Below, in pieces: positions 35,933 to 45,479 of a stretch of 64,000 bases of DNA; positions within the stretch are counted from its first letter, which is position 1, and each line of letters opens with the position of its first letter. The notes under the pieces were generated by a model, which did not search any database, had not been told where the DNA came from, and worked only from the letters and a program-made list of their open reading frames with translations. This DNA comes from Molossus alvarezi (Eukaryota; Chordata; Mammalia; Chiroptera; Molossidae). The position numbers and the translations under genes were made by a program. The stretch spans positions 100,643,890 through 100,707,889 of the forward strand of contig CM073889.1 of NCBI GenBank assembly GCA_037176705.1. Reading direction: 5' to 3'.

Positions 35933-35986
35933 CTCTTGCAATCTCAGGATGTGAAGGAGGATGCGGTCCTGTGCTGCTCGATGGAG
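35933..35986 (+). CDS. CTIF: CTIF penultimate exon (54 bp)
   Basis: A 54-bp exon encodes 18 residues, LLQSQDVKEDAVLCCSME. It lies between an acceptor (CTCCTCCACAG, AG at 35931-35932) and a GTAAGC donor at 35987. Both borders are phase 0, so it joins cleanly to the upstream exon (…CLRE|LLQ…) and the terminal exon (…CSME|LQS…). Because 54 is divisible by three, skipping it would keep the frame and remove one helical turn set of the MIF4G repeat. It is too short for ordinary ORF detection and was recognised from the protein and splice sites. It lies about 30.7 kb from the previous exon and 1.8 kb before the last. Confidence 0.93.
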
Positions 35987-36138
35987 GTAAGCAGTGTGGC
36001 TCACGGTCATGGGGCTGGCGGGGAACGGCTTCCGGAGCGCACATGGACTTCTGCATCCAAACTGTCAACCCAAAACCAGAGTGAATGTTGATGGGGTCCT
36101 GCCCACCATGGGTTGGAGGAACAGAAAACTGCTGGCTC

Positions 36139-36324
36139 GCCCTGACCGGTGTGGCTCAGCGGTTAGAGCATTGGCCCGCGGACCGGAAAGTCATGGGTTC
36201 AATCCACAGCCCTGGTTGGGGTTGTGTGGGAGGCAACCAATAGATGTGTCTCTCTCACATTGATGTTTCTCTCTCTCCCTTCCTCCCACTCTATCTGAAA
36301 ATCAATGGAAAAATGTCCTCGGAA
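36139..36324 (+). mobile_element. Ves SINE
   Basis: GCCCTGACCGGTGTGGCTCA, GGGAGGCAACCAATAGATG and ATCTGAAAATCAATGGAAAA show a Ves with the GTCCTCGG 3' end, lacking its A tail. No convincing TSD was seen. Confidence 0.88.
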
Positions 36325-36924
36325 ACACCAAGTACCAGCATTGTCACTTTCCCTCTGTTCCCAATGCCACCTCTCCTTGTGCCAGGCACATGACGAGATT
36401 CCAGGTGACCCCTTGTCTGCGAATATCTTCCTGGGCTTTGGTACCATGGAGTTTGGGGCCGGCGCCTGAGGCTTGTACCCCTGTTGGCGCTGACTCATTC
36501 AAAGCAGCCCCCTTGGGAGGTGCCACAGCCGTTCCCAAGGTGTGGCCACTGCCCTTTGAAACTCTTCCTCAGGAATCTTTCTTCGGACACTTGGCTCTGG
36601 ACTAGTCACAGGAACACACCTATGCCCTTGAAAAACAACCCAGAGTCGTTCAGAGTGGAGGGCAGTGAGGGGAGGGGAGGGGCTTCCAGCCGGCACCCCG
36701 GATGTTCTGGCTGTGTGAGCACCTCAGGTGGCTGCCAGGGCCACGCCCAAGGGTCCTGGAGGCCAGACAGCAGCCTTTGGTGTAAGGGACAGTCAGTCAC
36801 TCCTTTCATCTGCTGGACTCCAGCTGGACGCCCTCATGGGGCCTGGGGTCGGGGAGAGAGGGGAGAAAGAAAGCATGTTCCCTGCCCTCAGACAGCTTCC
36901 GGTCTGGCTAGGGCTGGATCGCAC

Positions 36925-36966
36925 ACGCGCACGCGCACACGCACACGCACACGCACACACGCACTG
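36925..36966. repeat. CG-containing (CACACG)n microsatellite
   Basis: Alternating CACACG and CACGCG units run for about 40 bp in the last intron. It is a potentially left-handed (Z-DNA) tract. Confidence 0.9.
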
Positions 36967-37829
36967 CATGGGCAGTGGAGAGAATAAGTGTGGGTACAGA
37001 GCACGCATCCCCGAAGGGTCCAGGGAGAGGTCAGGGTGGGCCCACGAGGTTGAGAAAGGTTTTGTGAAGAAGGTCGAGCCTTGAAAAATGAGTGGGATGA
37101 GGCTGGGGTGGGACGGAGGTGGGAACTGAGGGTCCACGGAGAGAACCTGCAGGGGCTGCTGGCGGGGAGTGCACAGATCCAGAAGGTGGGGGTTCCAATG
37201 AGGGCTTTTCCGGATTATTGGGGGCCTCTCTGGAGGGTAGGCCCTCTGGCTGCCCTTCTGTCCCAGTTCATATTTCTCTTTCCTTCATGTCACAAACGTA
37301 GGCAGAGGTCAGTGCAGGGTGGGGAGGTGGGATGGGAGGCAGGAGAGAGGAAGAGGGAAATAGGAGACCTCATCCTGCTCCCGGGCTCCACACAGACACA
37401 CACAGGTAATAATGACTAAGCTGTTTCCAGAGAGATATCCCAGCAGGTGAAAATTAACAGGTGCAGCCTGATCACCTTTGAAGGGAGCAGGTCACACCCA
37501 TGGAGGGTGTGGGCGGTAGTCAAAGAAGGCTCCCTGTAGGAGGGGATGCTCGTGGGTAAAAGGGAGAGCGCTGTGTTCCTGTGAGGGCTCTTTCAGCCCT
37601 GGGCAGTATTTGGATCCCTCTTGTTTCTGCCAGCGGATTGGCTGTTAACTGTGGGCCCTCGTAGTTGGCTGTTTCTGCACGCCCCCTCCCTGTGTCACAG
37701 AGGCCTGGGCCTGCACCTTCCGGAGATAATCCAGCTGTTTCTGTCCCTGCCCCCAGCTCACCCAACCAGGGTGGGTCCGGGCACCACAGTGGGTCCCGTG
37801 TCCTGTCCTAACTCCCTCTCCGCCCACAG

Positions 37830-38045
37830 CTGCAGAGCACGGGCCGGCTGCTGGAGGAACAGCTGCCCGAGATGATGACAGAGCTCCTGGCCAGTGCCCG
37901 AGACAAGATGCTGTGCCCCTCGGAGTCAATGCTGACCCGGTCGCTGCTCCTGGAGGTCATCGAGCTCCACGCCAACAGCTGGAACCCTCTGACACCCCCC
38001 ATCACGCAGTACTACAACAGAACCATCCAGAAACTGACAGCCTGA
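37830..38045 (+). CDS. CTIF: CTIF terminal coding exon and stop
   Basis: The acceptor CTCTCCGCCCACAG ends at 37829. The reading frame runs for 71 residues, from LQSTGRLLEEQLPEMM through ARDKMLCPSESMLTRSLLLE to ITQYYNRTIQKLTA, then TGA at 38043-38045. The alternating leucine and charged pattern is that of the last helices of a MIF4G/HEAT-like fold. The sequence fits the CTIF C-terminus. The three exons together give 141 residues of a protein known to be about 600 residues long, so the N-terminal CBP80-binding part lies upstream of this window. No frameshift or premature stop is present, so the gene looks functional. Confidence 0.94.
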   Translation: MQSTGRLLEEQLPEMMTELLASARDKMLCPSESMLTRSLLLEVIELHANSWNPLTPPITQYYNRTIQKLTA

Positions 38046-40374
38046 CAGCCGGGGGGCCTGGCGGGCGGCCGCAGGCAGCTGCGGCCCTGGTGCGCAGAGC
38101 CAGATGGACAGGCAGGAGGACGGGGTGGCCCTGGAGAAGGAAATGGGGAAGAAGGCAGGCAGAGCCGGAGGCCGGTCTGGAGCCAGGCGGGGAAGGGATC
38201 GAATCCCTAGGAGCACCCCCCACGCAGCACCCCCGCCCCAGCACGTGGCAGCTTCCCGCATGTTTCTTTTTCACGGTGGCCCAGCCGCTGCCCCTCCTCA
38301 CTCCTGCTCCTCCTGCTCCCTCCCATCAAACGAGTCCCCGCAGGGCTTTTTGTGCAAGGGGTTTCATCTTTGTGACTCCTCCTCTGAAGCCAGGCAGCCT
38401 GGCACACCAGGGTACCGCCAGGGTCAGAAAGGACCTCAGAAGGCTGAAAAAGTGGGTCGGAGACGAGCTTGCATTGTTCCCGCATGCTGTCAGCCACAGT
38501 CGCCAACTGGCAGCAGGCGACATGTAGCAGATGTCCGGGAGGACAAAGGCAGACACGGTCCCCACCAGCCGCCCGTAATTGACGGCCTTTGTCCACGCGG
38601 TTGAGCTGGGGGACAGAGGCATCCGTTCTCTTCCAACCTTCACGCTCCACCACCCCCCGGCTTCTAAGTCCTTCTCCTGGACCCCCAAGCTGCAGGCCCA
38701 GGCTGGGAGCAGGCGGGGGAGCCGGAGTTTGTAGTTCTACTTGCACTCTTTTGTTTTATTGTGTTTTATTTTTCAAAAGTCAGCTGCTTTGAAGTCTCCT
38801 CTCTCAATGAAAGAGCCGGCGATGCGATCACATGGGCAGCATCGAGGACCCCCTGATTAGTGTGAGATCAAACCCGCCCCCCCTGGAAGGATTCTAGGCA
38901 CAGACAGCTTGCCAGTAGCCAATTAGGGTAATTGGAAACTTCTGCCCCGGTGGGGGTCTCCCTGGAACTTGTGCCCCTGGCTTCCAGTACCTCCCTTCTC
39001 GTATTCTTGCTGTGCTCTCTCAAAGGGCTGATACCACCATGCTGGGAGTGCCTTCAGCCCCATCCTGGCCCCAGGCCTTGTGGTGAACCAGGCACAGAAC
39101 AGGCTGGCAAACTGAAACCAAACACTAGGGGATGGCTCCTGCTCCACACACAGGTCTTGCCCCAAGCTCTGAGCGGGGGAGGTGGGGGTATGGGCTGCCT
39201 GACTCCCCAGGACTTGGAGTTTAGCTGAATGGGCTGTATCGCTGCCCTGACCTCATCACAGGCGAGATCCAGGAGCCCAGCCCTCCTGCAGCCCAGGTCC
39301 AGGTGCTCCAGGTGGGCCCTGGGCACTGAGGCCCAGGGCTGTTGGGAAAGGGAGTGTCTGAGTCATGAGCAGGACAGTCAGGTGACCAGGCAGGGATGCC
39401 AGACAGCCTTCCAGACGGGGAACGAGGCTGAAGCTTCCTGGAGGAGTCAGGGCCTGGGAGCAGCCCCTTCTCTGTTGGAGGAAGCTGGGCGTCAGACTCT
39501 CGGAGGTTGTCCCTGGCCTCCGCACAGCCCCCCTTCCGGGTCTGGAGCCCACACTTTGATGAGCCCCCAGAAAATGACCTCAGCCCTGCAGCTTCCTCAT
39601 TGACTCCTTCACTGAGGCCGGTCACTCCCCGGGTCCCTGGAGGCAGGCTGGCCAGGAGGTGAGGGCAGGGGGAGGCTGCCCCTTGTTGACCCTGAGTCTG
39701 GGACAGCAGGCAAGGGGGGGTGGGCAGCTGGTGCCCTGGTACTCCTGGTACCCCACCAGCTACAGCCTGCCTGCCAGTGCCCGGGGCACAGGCTTACCTG
39801 GAACAGGTCGGTTGCCCCAAGCCACCCGTGGCCCCAGAAGCCTTCTTCCCAAGCTCTGCCTCACTGCCTTTCCTCAGCTTGCACCTTTAGCCCGGCCCGG
39901 GGCCCAGGGCCACCAGAGGCCCGCGGGAGGCCTTGAGGGAAGAGCTGGGCTGGTGGCAGGAGGCACAGAGGACACTGAGGAGCCGGACCACCCTTGCCAG
40001 GCCAGCAGCTGCTCCCTGACAGTCCTCAGAGACACCTGTGCCGAAATGGGTCTTGCTTCCTTCAAGTGTGTACGTGTGTGTGCGTGCGAATGTGTGTGTG
40101 GGGTGCATCTGCTGAGAACAAAACAGGGCCCCGGAGGAAGGGAGAGGCCTAGGAGTGGGGGCGCAAGTTGAGGCAGGAGAATGAGGTCTCCCACCTCCAC
40201 CCCATTTCAGAGACCACGCTTCATGCAGGGCCCCCAGACCCCGTGCCCTCAAAGCCGACACAGGTGGCATCATGGGCACAGAGGGCCTCATGCCCCTCCC
40301 TCCTAGCGGCCCTCCGTGGTGGTCTTGCCCCAGGGCCCACCCCTCCGGACCGTCAGGATCAGTGTGAAGAAGTG

Positions 40375-40425
40375 AGATATAAATATGTATACATATATAA
40401 ATATATTTTTAATTACGTGTCGTGT
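40375..40425 (+). promoter_or_regulatory. CTIF: AT-rich block in the CTIF 3'UTR
   Basis: ATATAAATATGTATACATAT and adjoining TATAAATATATTTTTAATTA form the only long AT-rich stretch of the UTR. It could be a stability or RNA-binding-protein element. No exact AUUUA pentamer cluster was found, so this is suggestive only. Confidence 0.3.
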
Positions 40426-41650
40426 CGCAGTGGCTTCAGACATATGGTTTGCCTAGTTTATTCCATTGCTTGAAAGCACTTCCTGGCCAATCTGAAAAAC
40501 AGTTTAAGCTGGTTTTCTAAATGCAGGTTGCTGCTACTTTTTCAGACGTGGAAGGAAAACGTTTAAAAAGGAATAGTGTTTTTTAAGGAAATAGCAGTAA
40601 AGCCTAAAATCTGAGACTCTGAAACAGCTTTCCACGGGAGACGACTCAGACAGGAACTGGGGGGACAGAGTGGGCACCCCACAGACCCCTCCCCAGGCTG
40701 CTGAGTGAGGAAGGCATACATATCCAAGTTGACCTCTGAATGTATTTGATGGGGGCAAAACTGGATATTGCATTTCTAAGGCTCGCGTTGTTTTCCCTCC
40801 TGGCCGCGGCTTTCTGGCCCCGAAGAGGCAGAGTCCGGCCCTCTGATGTTGATTCTGTCTCGGTCTCCCGCTGCCAGTCAAGACGAGGTAGTCATTGTTT
40901 CCCTCGGGCAGCCTGCTTGCCACAGTCTTGCTCCCCTAGGCCTTGTGGCTTTGCCTGTGCTCTGGGACCACAGCCCCGAGAAGGCTCCTACCCTCCCCTA
41001 GACAAGGTGGGAGTCCCACCGTCCTCCGTGAGGAGTGCACCTCCAAGCCCAGTTCCGTCTGTCTGTCCTTCCTCAACCAGTCTGTAAACCTTTAAGGTTC
41101 GGGGTTCGTCCTGTCGATCCATGTAAATGTAAATGTTCGCCGAATTGGTATTTATTCTAATTTTTATTTTATTTTATTTTCTCGGGGGGGGGAGGGGGGT
41201 GTGGGAACTGTACCGTGGATCACGCCCTGGGCAGCTGCAGGGGGAGGGCCCAGACCGCAGGCCGGGTGAGGAGCAGCCCCTGGGGGCCGTCCGACGCCAA
41301 GGCCCAGTCTTATCTGGCATCAGAACCCAGCCAGTGTTCCTCAGATGACGGACTCTCGGGGCTGCCGCGAGCCCTGTCTCAGCTGCCGGGCGCCCTGTTG
41401 GGAAACCTCTGGCTGGGCCTGTGAGGACGCAGATCTGAGAGAGGACAACTGTCCTCTGCTGGGGACACTGGCACAGAAGGGCTGCCGGCCTCGCCTGGGC
41501 CAGCTGGGAGCCGACGGCGGGACCTCCCTCCCTGGGGCCGGGGCCGGGGCTTCCCGCCAAAGCTGCAGCGGAATCTGCTCACGCAACCACCTCCCCTCCC
41601 TCGGTATGTTCTGCTTTCCAGCTGAACCCAAACTACAAGTGGGTTTAAAA

Positions 41651-41656
41651 AATAAA
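41651..41656 (+). terminator. CTIF: Poly(A) signal of CTIF
   Basis: AATAAA is followed within about 15-20 bases by CA-rich possible cleavage sites. A T/GT-rich downstream element follows at 41680-41702 (TGAATTTGTGTTCTTTGTGA). No other AATAAA or ATTAAA was seen between the stop codon and here. Confidence 0.75.
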
Positions 41657-41679
41657 CACCACCAAAAAACAAAAATGCC

Positions 41680-42070
41680 CTGAATTTGTGTTCTTTGTGA
41701 GTTCGGCGAAGGAAATCTTTCCCGAAGGCTCTTGTGCCTCAGCTGGTCTTGGCCTCTCCCCAGGATGAGCCAACAGGAAGATTCCCCACAGCTTGGCTGC
41801 CTTGGGGAGCAAGGTGTGGGGCCTGCAGAAGATTGGAGGGGTGACCTAGGAGAACATACATGGAGACTCCTGTCCCCCCAAGTCTGGGAACGGGCCTGCC
41901 CGAGGTGGAAGGGTGAAGCCAGCCCTGCAGAAAATGGCTTTTACACTGGAACCCTGTTCTGCTACCTGTCTGACCAGCCCCCCCCAACACCTACCCCTTC
42001 CAGGGAATGTCCCCGTGTGTTTGGCAGTGACTCATTTTAAGAAGACTAAGACTAGGGACTAGCAGCTTCT
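41680..42070. other. Start of intergenic DNA
   Basis: Sequence downstream of the CTIF poly(A) site shows no recognised element before the Ves SINE that follows. Confidence 0.6.
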
Positions 42071-42085
42071 AAAGTCAGCAGCAAG

Positions 42086-42303
42086 CCCTGGTGGGTCTGG
42101 CTCAGTGGTTAGAGTGTCGACCCACAGACCAGAGAATCCCGGGTTCGGTTCCTGCCAAGGGCACGTACCTTGTTGGCAGTTTGTCCCTGGCCCTGGTTGG
42201 GGTCGTGTGGGTGGCAGCCAGTCAATGTGTCTCTCACATCGATGTTTCTCTCTCTTCCTCCCTCTCTCCCACTTTGTCTGAAGATAAATGCAAAAAATAA
42301 ATA
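42086..42303 (+). mobile_element. Ves SINE
   Basis: A complete Ves, with TTGTCCCTGGCCCTGGTTGG and an AATAAATAAA tail, lies between exact 15-bp duplications AAAGTCAGCAGCAAG (42071-42085 and 42304-42318). Confidence 0.94.
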
Positions 42304-42650
42304 AAAGTCAGCAGCAAGTGACTGTCCAGTAGGTCAAATCAGTCTTTCATCAAAGGGGCCCAGTGACTTATTTTCCTGTGATGACACATTCCAGAAATCC
42401 CTCGTGGTAAGACATAGGAGACACTACTTCCTGGTAACAAACCCCCCTTTGGGGTTCTTTCTGGCTAGAATGTGCCAGGCTTTCACCTTGGGGTGCTGAC
42501 CAGAGCATCCACCCCCTTTATACTTCCCTGGCCTGGCCAAGGTGGCAGCCAGGTCAGGCCAGGAGCTGGCGAAGGCATATTGAGATGGGTCACTGCCCCA
42601 TTACTGAGTCACATGACACTGAGCAGAGCCCCCCAGAATGCACAGGTTGG

Positions 42651-42831
42651 GCCCTGGCTGCTGTGGCTCTGTTGGGCAGTGTCCCGTGCACGGAAGAGGT
42701 GCTGGTTCGATTCCCACCCAGGTTGTGGGCTTGGTCCTCTGCGGGTGTGCAGAAGGCAGCCAACCGATGTTCACTTCACATTGATGTTTCTCCTCCTCCC
42801 TTTCTCTCTAAAAACATCAATTAAAAAAAAA
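42651..42831 (+). mobile_element. Ves SINE
   Basis: GCCCTGGCTGCTGTGGCTCT head and CTCTAAAAACATCAATTAAA tail. 15-bp TSDs GAATGCACAGGTTGG (42636-42650) and GAATACACAGGTTGG (42832-42846) differ by one base. Confidence 0.93.
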
Positions 42832-42846
42832 GAATACACAGGTTGG

Positions 42847-44320
42847 TAGCGGGAGATAACATTTTAATTAAACATTTGAGATACTTGCCAAGACAGAGTG
42901 TTTTACAAAATGCACAGGAAGAGGAGCGGAAAGCAGGGGTCAAAGTGAAAGGTGTTTGGAGGTAAGTGAGGGGGGGGGGGGGAGTTCACCAAACAGTGTT
43001 CACCAAAAGAGAGAGATTTTTCTCTCTCTTTGGTTTAGTCCTGCTTCCAGAAGGTTCTAAATTACTGAAAACTATGAAATATATCATCCAAATAATACAT
43101 GTTTCGAGCCTGTATTTCACCACTGCCTCTGCTGATAGGCGTCATGTGCCCTGAGGAGGGGTCCGATGTGCCCCGGGGTCCATAGGACGGAAGGGAAGTG
43201 TGTTTTGAACGAATAAGCTAGATGTATACACATGCATGTGCACGCACAGCTTGTAAGAGCCTTTTAGGTCCCAAAGCAAATACTGCAGAAAAGGGGATTG
43301 GGAAAGGGAAAGAGAAAGGAGCTTGAGGCTGAATATTAAGTCTCCTTCCCAGAGTTCCCCAGGGACCTGGGGGCCTTCCGTGCACTGTCTGGGTCAGCGT
43401 AGGCAGATGAGTATCTTTGATTCCCATTTTACAAATGAGAAAACAGACATGACTGACCCAGAGCCAAAGGCCAGTCGGTGGAAGAGTCGGGCCAGACAGC
43501 CCCGTGCCCCTTCCCCTAGCCCGGAAGGTGAGCGTGTCCTCAGCCTCTCCCCTCTGACTGCTGCCGACGGGCCCCAGGGAGCCGGGCCGTCTCGCCAACC
43601 AGACAGAAGGAGCAGCCAGCCGCCCGCTGAGACTCCCCTGGGCTGACTGCATGGTGTTCCCCTGGAGTCACTGAAAGTAGGAGCATGATGAAATGCCCCA
43701 TCGAGGGATCTCAGTGGGGCGAGGGGGAGGAGCGATGTCGCCTCCTTTGATGCCATTATATAAAAGGATCCGTGGCTATAGGTTCCACGGCCCCACTGGT
43801 TTTCCTCCAGGCCAGTGACTCTCAAGGTGGGTGGGAGGGGAGGGAGACCCTCCTAGGGGACATATCAAAGGTGCCATCAAAATCCAAGTTGCCTGGGAAC
43901 TTTTTCAAAGACTTGCCTAAGAAGACACATAGGCACCAACATTCTCAGAATTCCGGCCTTAGGGCCCCTCTTCCTGGTGGGTACTCGGGTGCCCTCTGTG
44001 GGGTTCCAGAGAAGATGGTGGAGGCTGCCACCCAGCACTCCAAGAACAGCCCTGGTGAGCTGTTCCGGTGACGGTGACGCAGACCTGATGTTTGAAACAG
44101 CGCTTCGCTGTGTCGCGCTCCTGTATCTGGGATGTCGGATCGGTGGCGCTGCGCAGTGGGGCGGGGCTCCAGCAGTTCGTCTGGTGGGGGACAAACTCCA
44201 GCAGTGTTATGACTTTCATGACCCTGGGCATTTGTGCCTAAGCCCCTTGTCCTTAGAGTAATTCAAAAATCGGATTGAACTACTATGTTGATATAAAGAC
44301 AAATATATTAATATTAATTA
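42847..44320. other. Intergenic stretch, mostly unique
   Basis: Apart from the hairpin and a reverse-strand MIR fragment at 43415-43475 (CCCATTTTACAAATGAGAAA), nothing is recognised. Open frames here show no family resemblance. Confidence 0.6.
42970..43034. repeat. G13 run followed by an AG/CT hairpin
   Basis: Thirteen G are followed by ACCAAAAGAGAGAGA (43002-43016), TTTT, and TCTCTCTCTTTGGT (43021-43034). The arms pair with a single bulged base. Confidence 0.85.
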
Positions 44321-44331
44321 TTAAAACACTT

Positions 44332-44534
44332 TTCAAAAATATTTTTTCTTTATTGATTTTTTAGATAGAGGAAGAGAGAGGTAGAGAGAGATCGAAACAT
44401 TGATTGGCCGCCTCCTGCATGCCCCCCACTGGGGATTGGGCCCACAACCTGGGCATGTGCCCTGACCAGGAATGGAACCGGTGACCTCTTGGTGCATGGG
44501 TTGACGCTCAACCACTGAGCCACATTGGCCGGGC
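44332..44534 (-). mobile_element. Ves SINE
   Basis: The reverse-strand Ves is complete, ending GAGCCACATTGGCCGGGC. TSDs TTAAAACACTT are at 44321-44331 and 44535-44545. Confidence 0.93.
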
Positions 44535-44569
44535 TTAAAACACTTCTTAAATGTAGAAGTTAATTTCTT

Positions 44570-44806
44570 TTTTTGTATTTGTGTTAATCCTCACCAGAGG
44601 ATATTTTTTCCCATTGATTTTTTAGAGAAAGTGGAATGGAGGGAGGGAGGGGGAGAGAGACACATCGTTTGGATGTCTTCCTGATGACCCTGACCAGAGC
44701 CGGATTGAACCTGCAACCTTGGTACATGCCCTTGACCAGGAATCAACCCATGACCCTTCGGTGCACAGGGCCGACGCCTTAACCACTTAACCACACCGGC
44801 TAGGGC
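44570..44806 (-). mobile_element. Ves SINE, long 3' type
   Basis: The reverse-strand 3' end AATCCTCACCAGAGGATATT precedes CCATTGATTTTTTAGAG, and the head reads ACCACACCGGCTAGGGC. TSDs TAGAAGTTAATTTCTT (44554-44569) and TAGAAGTTCATTTCTT (44807-44822) differ by one base. Confidence 0.92.
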
Positions 44807-45249
44807 TAGAAGTTCATTTCTTGATTCCGATTTTAAAAGAGGCGAAAGCATTTTGTGGGCCCCTAAAAGTGTTACGTGCCCTAGGCGCTAGGCCTAGTGA
44901 GCACGTTGGCCCTGCATGGACATTGTCCTGAGCAAGGATGAAAAGGATTTTACCCTATCCTGCTGCCCACCTGATTGCGTGGTGCCCCAGGGCAGAGGCG
45001 ATAGGTGGGGGTGGTCAAAGGGCCAGCCTTGCCGTCTTCCAAGGCAGTAGCTGGCTAAGTCTGGAAACAAATGCAGTAGCTGCCTCTGCCCGACTGGCTG
45101 CAGGCCAGACAGCCGGGAGCCAGGTGAACAGCTGTGTTTGCCTGGCCAAGGACACTGCGGCCGGAGGGCCCGAGCCACACAGCACGGCCTCCTCTCCACA
45201 GCCCTGGCATACACAGTACCTGCCTCGTCTTACCAGATCCCTGGGGAGA

Positions 45250-45470
45250 AGTAAATACAATTCTTACACCCAGTTTAGGTCTGGGGAAACTGAGGGTTAG
45301 AGAACCCTACCATCTGCTTGAATGGTGCTCTGTAGTTTTCAAATATATCACCTTGTTTGACCTTCACAGCAGCCCTGCTGGGTGACAGACATTTTTTACT
45401 CCATTTCAAAGACAGAGGGAACGGGGCGGGCTTCGAGAAGCGGTGACGGATCCACGTCACGTGGCCAGTA
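45250..45470 (-). repeat. MIR SINE
   Basis: AAATATATCACCTTGTTTGA, CTTCACAGCAGCCCTGCTGG and CCATTTCAAAGACAGAGGGA follow the reverse-strand MIR order. Confidence 0.72.
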
Positions 45471-45479
45471 GGCACAAAG

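Larger units (their letters stand above)
35987..37829 (+). other. CTIF: CTIF last intron, about 1.8 kb
   Basis: The intron runs from GTAAGC to CCCACAG. It holds one Ves SINE (36139-36324) and a CG-containing CA-type microsatellite (36925-36966). Otherwise it is unique GC-rich sequence with nothing recognised. Confidence 0.88.
38046..41672 (+). other. CTIF: CTIF 3' untranslated region
   Basis: The stretch runs from the stop codon to just past the only canonical AATAAA seen downstream (41651-41656), giving a 3'UTR of about 3.6 kb. It is largely free of interspersed repeats, in contrast to DNA on either side, which supports its being transcribed and constrained. Notable pieces are a GT-rich tract at 40066-40101, an AT-rich block at 40375-40425, near-Pumilio TGTAAATG repeats near 41122, and a G-rich run near 41184-41205. 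The exact cleavage site is inferred. Confidence 0.75.

Noticed and set aside
36925..36966. CRISPR-like regular repeat
   Set aside because: Simple hexanucleotide microsatellite without spacers, in a mammalian intron.
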